From an uncultured Prevotellaceae bacterium (GTDB lineage Bacteria > Bacteroidota > Bacteroidia > Bacteroidales > Bacteroidaceae), in contig CACWSX010000002.1 in the NCBI GenBank assembly GCA_902763615.1, forward strand, positions 121,536-185,535: DNA of 64,000 nucleotides, written 5' to 3'. Within the stretch, counting starts at the first letter, position 1, and the number at the start of each line of letters is the position of its first letter. The position numbers were made by a program, and so were the translations under genes. The notes under the pieces were generated by a model. The model saw nothing but the letters and a program-made list of their open reading frames with translations, was not told where the DNA came from and did not search any database. Shown in pieces: positions 34,473-42,319 of the stretch.

Positions 34473-34958
34473 TCACTTCTGGGCAATCAGACGACTGTCT
34501 AAGGGTTCCATCACAACCATACTACTGGTCAGGAACATATTGTCCTGTGTTTTGTTCATCTTATAGGTTTTAACCGTGGTCAGGTTCGGTGCTGTCGAGC
34601 GGTAGAGCGTCACCTCCGTGGGCAGGTCATATTGTTGTTTCTCAGCATTCCAATAACTCATTTCTACATTATATCCGTTTTTGTAATATTTATAGGTTAG
34701 GCGGCTACTCTTTGTCCATTGCTTAGTAGCTTCGTCCCAAGTCATCATCTCCTTGTCTTGCAGTCGGCCCTGTTCATCGTAGACGTAGCGGTACTCCATC
34801 TTTTGCGTCATTTGATGATGATCGTTTTCGGCATATACCTCAATCTTGTTAATTACGCCATCTTCCACTTCACCATTATACATATAATTGGCGTTGTCGC
34901 TGTTGACGGCGTTGAAGTACATTGTCAGTACTGTTGCTGCTGTGATGATTGCTTCCAT
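34473..34958 (-). CDS. DUF3836-like secreted protein
   Basis: 161 residues. A short hydrophobic N-terminus (MEAIITAATVLTMYFNAVNS) may be a signal sequence. The body (NYMYNGEVEDG, MEYRYVYDEQGRLQDKEMMT, WTKSSRLTYKYYKNG) follows the DUF3836 pattern of short YD/EG-like beta repeats found in many small Bacteroidota secreted proteins. Function unknown. Its promoter region carries the 11-bp-spaced GTTA element shared with two other genes in this window. Confidence 0.65.
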   Translation of the reverse strand: MEAIITAATVLTMYFNAVNSDNANYMYNGEVEDGVINKIEVYAENDHHQMTQKMEYRYVYDEQGRLQDKEMMTWDEATKQWTKSSRLTYKYYKNGYNVEMSYWNAEKQQYDLPTEVTLYRSTAPNLTTVKTYKMNKTQDNMFLTSSMVVMEPLDSRLIAQK

Positions 34959-35016
34959 AACTTTATACTTTTAATCGTTCTACTTTTTTTCAATTCAATT
35001 TGTCCTTTAGACGTTG

Positions 35017-35024
35017 CAAAGGTA
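35017..35024 (-). promoter_or_regulatory. -7 box of the DUF3836-like gene
   Basis: TACCTTTG on the minus strand; the shared operator begins 22 nt upstream. Confidence 0.6.
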
Positions 35025-35046
35025 TGGAAAACTACAAAAACTTTAA

Positions 35047-35077
35047 GTTATTTGTATGTTATCTTTAGGTTAAATGT
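35047..35077 (-). promoter_or_regulatory. Candidate response-regulator operator, copy A
   Basis: Three GTTA half-sites (TAAC on the minus strand) start at 35047, 35058 and 35069, exactly 11 bp apart. The surrounding sequence is nearly identical to copy B at 39139-39169. The position, just upstream of the -7 box, suits an OmpR/PhoB-type activator. Confidence 0.6.
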
Positions 35078-35161
35078 TTTCCCTGCGTTAACAAACCATA
35101 AAAACACCCATACTCCATGCAGTCTTTTCGAACTTTTTGACACTATATAAGAGAAAAAAGA

Positions 35162-35169
35162 TATTTTTG
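35162..35169 (+). promoter_or_regulatory. -7 box of the lipoprotein-sigma operon
   Basis: TATTTTTG, 15 nt upstream of the ATG at 35184. Confidence 0.45.
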
Positions 35170-35183
35170 CAACATATATAATA

Positions 35184-36521
35184 ATGAGTATGGAAAGAAA
35201 ATGTATTTTATGGATGCTGATGTTCTTGCTATCAGGAGTGGCAACATTCACGGGATGTTCATCCAACGACGAGGATTCGTCGAACGAGAATCTGGATGTT
35301 TATGAAAGTATGGGGCTGATAAAAAGACGAGGAGCGAGTGACAACGATGGTATTGTCGTTAAATTGTTTGAAAGAGACGGTCTGAAATTACAGATTGTGG
35401 ATATCACCGATCAGTTTGAATCTGCCACATATGATAGCGAGAAGATACCCGTCAAACATGTCTATGTGGAGCAATTGCCATCAGCCATTCAAGAATTAGC
35501 CATTCGTGTTGGTGCAGACTTAAGTACCAGAATATGCAGGATGGAGTATGAAGGGAAATACTACTACGACATATATAGTTTGGTTTCAAGTACAATTACA
35601 AACATATTCAACAGTGACGGAGAACGGTACGATTTCTATAGCACTGCGGAATACGAGGCATTTATGAGTAAGGTTACAAACATCTGTTGTATCCTCGTAC
35701 TGAAAACAGAACGAATTAAGAACGTAGAGAACGCGCCCAACTATCTCGTAGGCTATTGGCAGAATGACTGGCAGCACCTGTTACATGATGTTTACCAGCA
35801 AGCCACCGTCACACTCTATCCTGACTTTCCTTTCAGAATTACCGAGGTGATGGCGATAAACGACGATGGCACAGGCTATCTGCGTACTGTCAAGACCTAC
35901 AAGGACGGCACCAATGAAGTGGCTCTCGATCCTTTTACCTATGTATTGACTGACTATCATAAGAATGAGCAGTATGGCGATATTGATTACAGTTTTAAAT
36001 GTTATTTTGCTGCGGGCGATGCCATCGAGTATTCGGTTCGATCCTATGACAATATGCAGACACTTAACAACTACATGAGTTTTGTCAGTTATCCTTGGTT
36101 CAGCCAAACAAGAGACTCGTTCGAATCGCTCGGCGTCGATGCTGGCCAGAAATATGGTAATCCGGGAAGAGATGCAAATAGTCCGATTGTGGGCAGATGG
36201 ACAGGCGAATCTAAAAGTGGCAACATTCCTGCAATATATACTTTTACATGGGTTTTCCGTTCAGACAACACTGGCTACAGGCTCCTAAATGGGGTGCTTA
36301 GTGCACCCTTTGCCTACACCATCACCTATCATGGTTCAGAGGCAGAACTTACCACCTACGAATATAACAAAGGATTCATGATTAACGAAGGGTTCTCCAA
36401 AGGCGGTGTTGATACGAATTTCGATTCTGCCATCGTGCCTCAGGGCAAAGTTATCAAGGCAAGAATCAAAGGTAATACCCTCGAATTGGAGGGATGGGAC
36501 TCCTATCAACGTGAAGGCTGA
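35184..36521 (+). CDS. Hypothetical lipoprotein
   Basis: 445 residues with a lipobox (MLMFLLSGVATFTGCSS; Cys at ~25), so probably membrane-anchored in the periplasm or on the surface. The rest is beta-rich with repeated 'VGxWxxxW'-type lines (LVGYWQNDWQHLL, IVGRWTGESKSG) suggestive of two related lipocalin-like halves as in many Bacteroidota lipoproteins; I recognise no exact family. A second ATG lies two codons in. The stop is four bases before the sigma-barrel gene, so both are on one transcript and this may be a signalling partner or target. Confidence 0.6.
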   Translation: MSMERKCILWMLMFLLSGVATFTGCSSNDEDSSNENLDVYESMGLIKRRGASDNDGIVVKLFERDGLKLQIVDITDQFESATYDSEKIPVKHVYVEQLPSAIQELAIRVGADLSTRICRMEYEGKYYYDIYSLVSSTITNIFNSDGERYDFYSTAEYEAFMSKVTNICCILVLKTERIKNVENAPNYLVGYWQNDWQHLLHDVYQQATVTLYPDFPFRITEVMAINDDGTGYLRTVKTYKDGTNEVALDPFTYVLTDYHKNEQYGDIDYSFKCYFAAGDAIEYSVRSYDNMQTLNNYMSFVSYPWFSQTRDSFESLGVDAGQKYGNPGRDANSPIVGRWTGESKSGNIPAIYTFTWVFRSDNTGYRLLNGVLSAPFAYTITYHGSEAELTTYEYNKGFMINEGFSKGGVDTNFDSAIVPQGKVIKARIKGNTLELEGWDSYQREG

Positions 36522-36525
36522 TCTG

Positions 36526-38184
36526 ATGGACGCTCATAAACTGATTAGCGGATGCAAGGCTGGAGACCGACAGGCCTTGCATCTGCTTTACAAACAATAC
36601 CGGCCCCAACTACTCAGTGTCTGCAGAGAATATGCGAAGGGGTATGATGTGGCAGAAGACTTGCTGCACGATGCTTTCGTCGTGATTCTAACCTCGCTCG
36701 ACAAACTGCGGGATGCTGATAAGCTGGAATCGTGGATGACCTCTATCGTCAGGAATGTGGGGTTCCATTATCGAGAACATCAGAATAAAGAACAATCAGT
36801 TCTCCATCAGATGGTCAGCGAGAACATTGCCACAGAAGAGACAACCCTGATGCCCGACTATGCCCAATTGCAGTCGCTCGTTACACAACTGCCAGAAGGC
36901 TATCAGCAAGTGTTCAGGCTTTCTGTATTCGAAGGGTTGTCGCATCAGGAAATCAGCCAACTGCTTGGTATTGCGCCCCATTCCTCTTCCTCGCAACTCT
37001 CCCACGCCAGACGGATGCTTCAGGTACTTATCAAGCAGTCGTGGGTACTTATCCTGCTACTTATCGTTTTCCCAACAACCATCTGGAAGTTCTTGCACAA
37101 GCCGGAGCCAGAAGTTAAACCAACAGCATCAGCACCAAAACCACAGGAACCTCAGCCTGAACCAGTCATTGAAACCCCACACGAGAAGATTGTATATGCC
37201 TCCATCGACAAGCGACCTGCTCAGCATCATCCTATCCGTTATCAAACAGAAGCCGTCATCCAGTCTGACTCCATAGCTTATTTTGTAAAGGAGTCAGAAG
37301 ATTTGACCGAATCACGGGACCAAGATTCGGCCACGCAAGATACAATCATCCATCAGCGGATTACTTTACCCTCACTTGATGATACACATCTGATTGCAGC
37401 CACGAAAATCAAGAAATCATCCTGGGATATCCGTCTGGCATACAACGGACAGATAGGACGATCAAATTCCTATATTTCACCAACAGCAATCTATACCTAT
37501 AGTTTTGCTTCCGCTTCTAACTCATTCGTTCCGTCAGACTACTCTTTCAACAATTGGATAGACTACTCTTGGTCGTTAAACAATGCCATCCCCTCAGACG
37601 AGACGACTGCAGAAACCCGTTCTCTGAAAGAAATTGCTGCACAGAACGCGATTATCAATCATGGAGAGATCGTTGCACAATACACATATCACCTCCCCCT
37701 CACCTTTCAATTAACCCTAAGCCACCATCTCACCCCTCGGCTCTACATCGAGACTGGCCTCAGTTATACGAAGATGAAATCGACGAATATGACAGGAAGC
37801 AATACTGGTTACATTTTTGAAGACCAAAGGCTTCACTATCTTGGAATCCCACTCCGCTTTGGCTGGCAATGGTATTGTAAAGCAAACCTCAGTTTATACT
37901 CTTCAGGTGGTGCTATGCTAGAGATGCCTATCCACAGCACTCTCAACGTAGAACATTTCAACAATGGCATTAATACCTATAACCAGGAATCAAGTCTTAA
38001 TGTTCCCTGCCAATGGTCTACAACCCTTGGCCTTGGGCTGCAATACGACCTTACGCCCCACCTCGGCATCTACATCGAACCAAGCCTGCAATATTTCTTC
38101 AATGACGGCAGCGATCTGAATACCTATCGTAAAGAACACCCGCTTCAGGTCACTCTACCCCTCGGCATCCGCTTCCATTGGTAA
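36526..38184 (+). CDS. ECF sigma factor fused to TM segment and outer-membrane-type beta-barrel
   Basis: 552 residues from the ATG at 36526. Residues ~5-85 are sigma region 2 (LYKQYRPQLLSVCREYAKGY, AEDLLHDAFVVIL), ~112-165 region 4 (LPEGYQQVFRLSVFEGLSHQ and an HTH around EISQLLGIAPHSSSSQLSHA). A single membrane helix (~172-188, SWVLILLLIVFPTTIW) and a Pro-rich linker (~191-215) follow. From ~298 the sequence is barrel-like (SWDIRLAYNGQIG, LYIETGLSYTKMKS, LGIPLRFGWQW, LGLGLQYDL) and ends LPLGIRFHW, an aromatic-terminated last strand. No frameshift or stop separates the parts. Separate sigma and anti-sigma-barrel genes are the more familiar layout. Confidence 0.8.
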   Translation: MDAHKLISGCKAGDRQALHLLYKQYRPQLLSVCREYAKGYDVAEDLLHDAFVVILTSLDKLRDADKLESWMTSIVRNVGFHYREHQNKEQSVLHQMVSENIATEETTLMPDYAQLQSLVTQLPEGYQQVFRLSVFEGLSHQEISQLLGIAPHSSSSQLSHARRMLQVLIKQSWVLILLLIVFPTTIWKFLHKPEPEVKPTASAPKPQEPQPEPVIETPHEKIVYASIDKRPAQHHPIRYQTEAVIQSDSIAYFVKESEDLTESRDQDSATQDTIIHQRITLPSLDDTHLIAATKIKKSSWDIRLAYNGQIGRSNSYISPTAIYTYSFASASNSFVPSDYSFNNWIDYSWSLNNAIPSDETTAETRSLKEIAAQNAIINHGEIVAQYTYHLPLTFQLTLSHHLTPRLYIETGLSYTKMKSTNMTGSNTGYIFEDQRLHYLGIPLRFGWQWYCKANLSLYSSGGAMLEMPIHSTLNVEHFNNGINTYNQESSLNVPCQWSTTLGLGLQYDLTPHLGIYIEPSLQYFFNDGSDLNTYRKEHPLQVTLPLGIRFHW

Positions 38185-38213
38185 ACTTTGCTAAACTTTT
38201 TGTTCTCTGCAGC

Positions 38214-39074
38214 CTATTTGCCACTGCCTATGACTTTCGAGATGTCCATAATCATACCACCGTTGCCACTCATAATCTGAGGCATCTTGCCATCCCACTT
38301 CTCAATCATGTCCTCCTGGACAATCATTGGCGAGAGCGAGGCTGCAATGGTCCTGTTGTAGTAAGCCTCAGCATCAGCCTTGATCTTCATAGCCTTCGCA
38401 TTACCCTCAGCCTTGGCGACAGCAATCTTGGCGTTGGCCTCAGCCTCCTTTACCTCGTTTTCAGCCTTCAAAGCACTCTGGATAGCCGTGTTCTTGGCAT
38501 CAATCATCGAGAGCAGCGATGAAGGAGGTGTAATCTTTGAGGTGAACTCCTCCACGAGGAATCCCTCTGCCATCAGCGATTTTTCCAGACGGGCACGAAC
38601 GTCACGCTCAAAGTTGGCACGGTTCGACATCAGCGAGTCGGAGGTGTACTGGTTGGCGCATGTACGGTAAGCCTCGTAGATACAGGTACGGATATATCCT
38701 TCTTCCAGTTCCTTCACGCCCACACGATACTTCGTGAAAATATCACAGGCCTTGTCTGGGTTAATGCGATAGGCGATGGTAGGATCCATCTCGAAGAGCG
38801 AGGCATCCTTGGCGTTCACGGAGAACGTCTCGTACTGCTTACGCTGTGTGAATGTGGGGTAGGTAAATACGTTGGTGGTGATGGGGTTATAGAATACCCA
38901 ACCCTTGCATGTACCTTCTACACCGCCATAGTCCTGTTCGTTGAGTGACCACTTATGGAAACGGATACCCACCTCGCCAGAGTCAACCACTGTGCAACAA
39001 GTTGCAAAAAGAATCAGGATCAAGGCTATGCCTCCTCCGACATAAGCCAGAATGCGATAATACTGTTTCATCAT
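38214..39074 (-). CDS. SPFH/band 7 (prohibitin-like) membrane protein
   Basis: 286 residues. One N-terminal membrane helix (GGGIALILILFATCC), then the SPFH domain (VDSGEVGIRFHKWSLN to ~190) and a coiled-coil Ala/Glu-rich flotillin-like stretch (NEVKEAEANAKIAVAKAEGN). Such proteins form large oligomers on the membrane and affect protease and membrane homeostasis. Its upstream region carries operator copy B. It is convergent with the sigma-barrel gene. Confidence 0.8.
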   Translation of the reverse strand: MMKQYYRILAYVGGGIALILILFATCCTVVDSGEVGIRFHKWSLNEQDYGGVEGTCKGWVFYNPITTNVFTYPTFTQRKQYETFSVNAKDASLFEMDPTIAYRINPDKACDIFTKYRVGVKELEEGYIRTCIYEAYRTCANQYTSDSLMSNRANFERDVRARLEKSLMAEGFLVEEFTSKITPPSSLLSMIDAKNTAIQSALKAENEVKEAEANAKIAVAKAEGNAKAMKIKADAEAYYNRTIAASLSPMIVQEDMIEKWDGKMPQIMSGNGGMIMDISKVIGSGK

Positions 39075-39109
39075 ACTCTAAAATCTTAATAGGTTCCTTA
39101 ATACAGCGA

Positions 39110-39117
39110 CAAAGGTA
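39110..39117 (-). promoter_or_regulatory. -7 box of the SPFH gene
   Basis: TACCTTTG on the minus strand; operator copy B begins 21 nt upstream. Confidence 0.6.
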
Positions 39118-39138
39118 CGAAAAAAAACATAATCATCT

Positions 39139-39169
39139 GTTATTTGTATGTTATCTTTAGGTTAAATGT
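39139..39169 (-). promoter_or_regulatory. Candidate response-regulator operator, copy B
   Basis: GTTA half-sites at 39139, 39150 and 39161, again 11 bp apart, in a 31-bp block nearly identical to copy A. It lies between the SPFH gene and the divergent histidine kinase gene. Confidence 0.6.
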
Positions 39170-39223
39170 GATTAGGGTATTCATTTGACATTACAGAATG
39201 CGGGAGTGAAAAACATTCAAAAG

Positions 39224-39255
39224 TTTGGTCGTTTTAATTATTATGTGTACCTTTG
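39224..39255 (+). promoter_or_regulatory. Promoter of the RprXY-like operon
   Basis: TTTG at 39224-39227 and TACCTTTG at 39248-39255, separated by 20 nt. Confidence 0.6.
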
Positions 39256-39312
39256 CCCCACGTAAAGAAAGCGCAGAAGAACGACTAAAGAGATGATGCT
39301 GAAAGAGTTTAT

Positions 39313-40677
39313 ATGCATACAAGCAAATATAAATATGTGTCGATCGTGAGTGCAGTGGCGGTGCTATTGCTATTGGGCATCTATATGTGGATGACCTATC
39401 GTTCGGTGACGAAGGACATCGAAGAGCGGGCTGGCAACCAATTGATGTGGGCGATGTTCTACGAGAGCTACACCCGTGCTGACCTTGTGACAGCGGAAGA
39501 TACACTGAGCCTGCCGCAGTCGCGTGGTAACCTTTCTTTGGCTTCATCGGTGGAGGGCATGAATGATGCTTTGAGCCGGAAATACCACTCGGAACTATCG
39601 CTCGACAATGTGGCCATGTATGTCGACTCACTGTTGAGCATAGTGAGGATAAATCGGGATGTAACCGTTCAAGAAGTTGAGCTGGATGATGAAAGCGGGA
39701 GGATGGATGGCGTGAGATGGAAGGTCGTGAGGCAGAATAATGAGCGCAGCTCTAGTTGGTCGGTGATGACGAAGCCAGTGAGCATAAGGCGCGACCAGTC
39801 GAGGGCCATTCGTCTAGCACTAAACAACCCTTATCCGGAACTGGCCAGGCGGTTGAGTCCGCTGTTTATGATCAGCGCTATTATCTTGGGTTTCTTTGCT
39901 GTCATTATTATCCAGTTGCTGCGTTTCATCACTGAACAGGAGCAGATGGTGGAGTTGAGGAACGACTTCTCGTATGCGATGGTACACGACATGAAATCGC
40001 CGTTGTCGAGCATCATTATGGGAGCACACTTCCTGCATAGTGGCAAAGTGGACGACAAGCCGCAGATCAAGGAGAAATACTATACGATTATCGAAGATGA
40101 GGCGGAACATTTGCTGGCGCTTGTGAACAAGTTGCTGACCATTTCGAAACTTGAGAACAAGAAACTGATTTTGAACAAATGGAATATCTATATCGAACCA
40201 ATCATTAACGATTTGGTGGAAAAAGCCAAGGTAAAGGCTACGAAGCCAATTGAGGTGAACATCTCTTTGGAAGTGAAAAACGTATTGGCCGACGAGCAGT
40301 ATTTGACAGAGGCCATCGCCAATCTGATAGATAATGCTTTGAAATATTCAAAGGACGAGATAGAACTGTCGATTAAGACCTTCGATACAGACAAATATGT
40401 ACTGCTGAAAGTACGCGACAACGGCATCGGCATGACGAAGGAGGAGCAGCAGGTGATATTCGACAAGTTCGGGCGAGCTGCCATCCATGAGAAAAACCGT
40501 AAGGGTGGCGTCTCGGGCTTTGGCCTCGGATTGAACTACGTGGACCAGGTGATGCAGGCGCATGGCGGCAAGGTGACTGTGTCGAGCGAGAAAGACAAAT
40601 TCTCAGAGTTCACCCTCTATATTCCCAAAGAAACCCATAAAACCCATTCTATCCATGATAAAATTACTCTTGGTTGA
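39313..40677 (+). CDS. Sensor histidine kinase, RprX-like
   Basis: 454 residues. TM1 (~10-30), an extracytoplasmic region (~31-180), TM2 (~184-205), HisKA with His225 in YAMVHDMKSPLSSI, and HATPase_c with LIDNALKYS (N box), VRDNGIGMTKEE (G1), FDKFGRA (F box) and GFGLGLNYV (G2). Domain order and length match RprX of Bacteroides and Porphyromonas. The coding end overlaps the response-regulator start by 23 nt, indicating coupling. Confidence 0.8.
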   Translation: MHTSKYKYVSIVSAVAVLLLLGIYMWMTYRSVTKDIEERAGNQLMWAMFYESYTRADLVTAEDTLSLPQSRGNLSLASSVEGMNDALSRKYHSELSLDNVAMYVDSLLSIVRINRDVTVQEVELDDESGRMDGVRWKVVRQNNERSSSWSVMTKPVSIRRDQSRAIRLALNNPYPELARRLSPLFMISAIILGFFAVIIIQLLRFITEQEQMVELRNDFSYAMVHDMKSPLSSIIMGAHFLHSGKVDDKPQIKEKYYTIIEDEAEHLLALVNKLLTISKLENKKLILNKWNIYIEPIINDLVEKAKVKATKPIEVNISLEVKNVLADEQYLTEAIANLIDNALKYSKDEIELSIKTFDTDKYVLLKVRDNGIGMTKEEQQVIFDKFGRAAIHEKNRKGGVSGFGLGLNYVDQVMQAHGGKVTVSSEKDKFSEFTLYIPKETHKTHSIHDKITLG

Positions 40678-41353
40678 AGACGATGCATCGTTGGCCTATA
40701 TCGAGAAGACGGGCCTGGAGGATATTATTGGCGGCTATGAAGTGACGACCGCTGCCAACGGTAAGGAAGGTGTGAAAGCCTGGGAGGAGACACATCCCGA
40801 TGTGATTATTTCCGACATTGATATGCCGGTGATGAATGGCTTTGAGATGGTGGAGCGTATCCGTGAGACCGACCAGAACGTAATCATCATCTTTACCTCT
40901 GCTCTGACGTCGCCCAACGATGTGAAGGCGGGCTATCGCCTCGGTATCAACAACTATGTGAAGAAACCATTCGTGCCTGAGGAACTCGACGCCCATATCC
41001 AGGCACTGATGAAGATGCGGGGAGGGGCGAAGACGCAAAAAGAGACAAGCCACTACAAACTCGGCAAATATACCCTTGATGCCGACCATGCCACACTGCG
41101 CAACGATGAGACGGGCACTTCGCAGACAATGACGCAAAGGGAGGCGCAGATTCTGGCGATTCTTGCCGACAATAAGAATAATGTGGTGCGAAGGGAGGCT
41201 ATCCTCAGCCGTTTCTGGAATACGGAGGATGATTATTTCGCCTCGCGCTCACTCGACGTTTTCGTGAATAAACTGCGGAAACTGCTTGCCGATGAACCGC
41301 GGATAACCCTCAAGACTGTACGTGGCATCGGACTCCAGCTGATTGTCGGTTAA
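40655..41353 (+). CDS. OmpR-family response regulator, RprY-like
   Basis: 232 residues. Receiver domain with acidic LVEDDA, phospho-accepting Asp54 in SDIDMP, FTSAL (switch Thr/Ser) and YVKKPF (Lys). The C-terminal winged helix (~145-230) has TMTQREAQILAILADNKNNV and a recognition helix region around SRSLDVFVNKLRKLL. Length and organisation match RprY. It is a natural candidate to bind the nearby 11-bp direct-repeat operators. The stop overlaps the convergent membrane-protein gene by four bases. Confidence 0.8.
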   Translation: MIKLLLVEDDASLAYIEKTGLEDIIGGYEVTTAANGKEGVKAWEETHPDVIISDIDMPVMNGFEMVERIRETDQNVIIIFTSALTSPNDVKAGYRLGINNYVKKPFVPEELDAHIQALMKMRGGAKTQKETSHYKLGKYTLDADHATLRNDETGTSQTMTQREAQILAILADNKNNVVRREAILSRFWNTEDDYFASRSLDVFVNKLRKLLADEPRITLKTVRGIGLQLIVG

Positions 41354-42141
41354 TCAATCGGTTTATACGGTTCCATCGTCTGGAGAGCCAGAACGGCGCC
41401 AGGGACAAAGAGGATGGCGGCGATGAAGAAACACCAGGTTGGAATGGTCACATCAATAAGAATGACTATCATCAGCCAATAGCAGATATCGCCGAAGATG
41501 ATTGGGACGACGCTTCGGGAATAGTCGTAGAGATAACCCTGGAACATCACTGCCATCGTGGTAGGAATGGCCAAGACGGGAGAACTGAAACATGCTGACA
41601 ATAGGCCTATGATGAGGCCAAACACAGGGACAATAATCTGTGGACGGTGCTTCCACTCCAAAAGCTCTCGCATGATACCGCCATAGATGACCAAGTCGCC
41701 TGTGGCTTCGATGAAAGACATGCCTGTCAAAGAGAGGATGGGGTGCTTGGCCATCCATGCATACGACTCGCGCAAAGAATCATCATTGCTGAAGAAAGGG
41801 TCGGAGATGGTGCAGTAGAGCAGGGCCAGACCATACATCGCCATACCAGTAAAGGTGATGACGTTCCTACGCTTTCCTTTTGGAATGCGGCCTAAGGTAT
41901 AACTGGCAAAATGCATGCGGAGGAACACGATCTGTAGGATGATACAGGCAATGCAGAGAATGCCCATACCGATGGCGAAATAGAAGTCTGAGGGATTCAA
42001 GTTCGCATTGGGCTCGTTACGGAAACCGTCGATAAAGCCCTCGATGAATTGTCCCATGAAGCCCAAAGCGGCTCCACAGACGAACATCACAACCAGGACG
42101 ATACCCAGCGAGAGTAACAGATACATCAATGCTTTTCTCAT
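41350..42141 (-). CDS. Multi-pass membrane protein, CPBP-like but degenerate
   Basis: 263 residues from the ATG at 42141 (MRKALMYLLLSLGIVL); upstream codons to 42219 are promoter and operator sequence. About eight membrane segments. The core FIEATGDLVIYGGIMRELLE followed by IIVPVFGLIIGLLSA resembles the CPBP (Abi) intramembrane-protease core, but the expected EExxxR glutamate pair is not present. Function unknown. It carries the third copy (C) of the GTTA element upstream. Confidence 0.6.
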   Translation of the reverse strand: MRKALMYLLLSLGIVLVVMFVCGAALGFMGQFIEGFIDGFRNEPNANLNPSDFYFAIGMGILCIACIILQIVFLRMHFASYTLGRIPKGKRRNVITFTGMAMYGLALLYCTISDPFFSNDDSLRESYAWMAKHPILSLTGMSFIEATGDLVIYGGIMRELLEWKHRPQIIVPVFGLIIGLLSACFSSPVLAIPTTMAVMFQGYLYDYSRSVVPIIFGDICYWLMIVILIDVTIPTWCFFIAAILFVPGAVLALQTMEPYKPID

Positions 42142-42149
42142 CTCGGGTG

Positions 42150-42157
42150 CAAAATTA
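42150..42157 (-). promoter_or_regulatory. -7 box of the CPBP-like gene
   Basis: TAATTTTG on the minus strand, 8 nt upstream of the ATG at 42141, so a leader would be very short. Confidence 0.45.
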
Positions 42158-42190
42158 CACAAAATTGCCAGATTACGTATCAGATTATAT

Positions 42191-42208
42191 GTTATCTTTA
42201 GGTTAAAT
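42191..42208 (-). promoter_or_regulatory. Candidate response-regulator operator, copy C (two half-sites)
   Basis: GTTA at 42191 and 42202, 11 bp apart, in GTTATCTTTAGGTTAAAT, which is identical to that part of copies A and B. The promoter-proximal third half-site is degenerate. Confidence 0.5.
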
Positions 42209-42221
42209 ATGTCACACAAAT

Positions 42222-42312
42222 CACACAGATCTCACAGATTTGGCCTTTGGCAAGTTCTATTTACCTATCTAAGGCCATCGCCAGAGGCGATAAAATCTGT
42301 GAGATCTGTGTG
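42222..42312. repeat. Long inverted repeat with two internal hairpins
   Basis: Positions 42222-42241 (CACACAGATCTCACAGATTT) are the exact reverse complement of 42293-42312. Inside are a GGCCTT/AAGGCC stem (42242-42247 with 42271-42276) and the hairpin ATCGCC-AGA-GGCGAT (42277-42291). Folded, this gives a three-way junction in the 178-bp gap between two co-oriented genes. Confidence 0.85.
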
Positions 42313-42319
42313 TATTTAT

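Noticed and set aside
41350-42141. Active CPBP intramembrane protease
   Set aside because: The overall fold is suggestive, but the EExxxR catalytic motif is not seen, so only a CPBP-like membrane protein is claimed.
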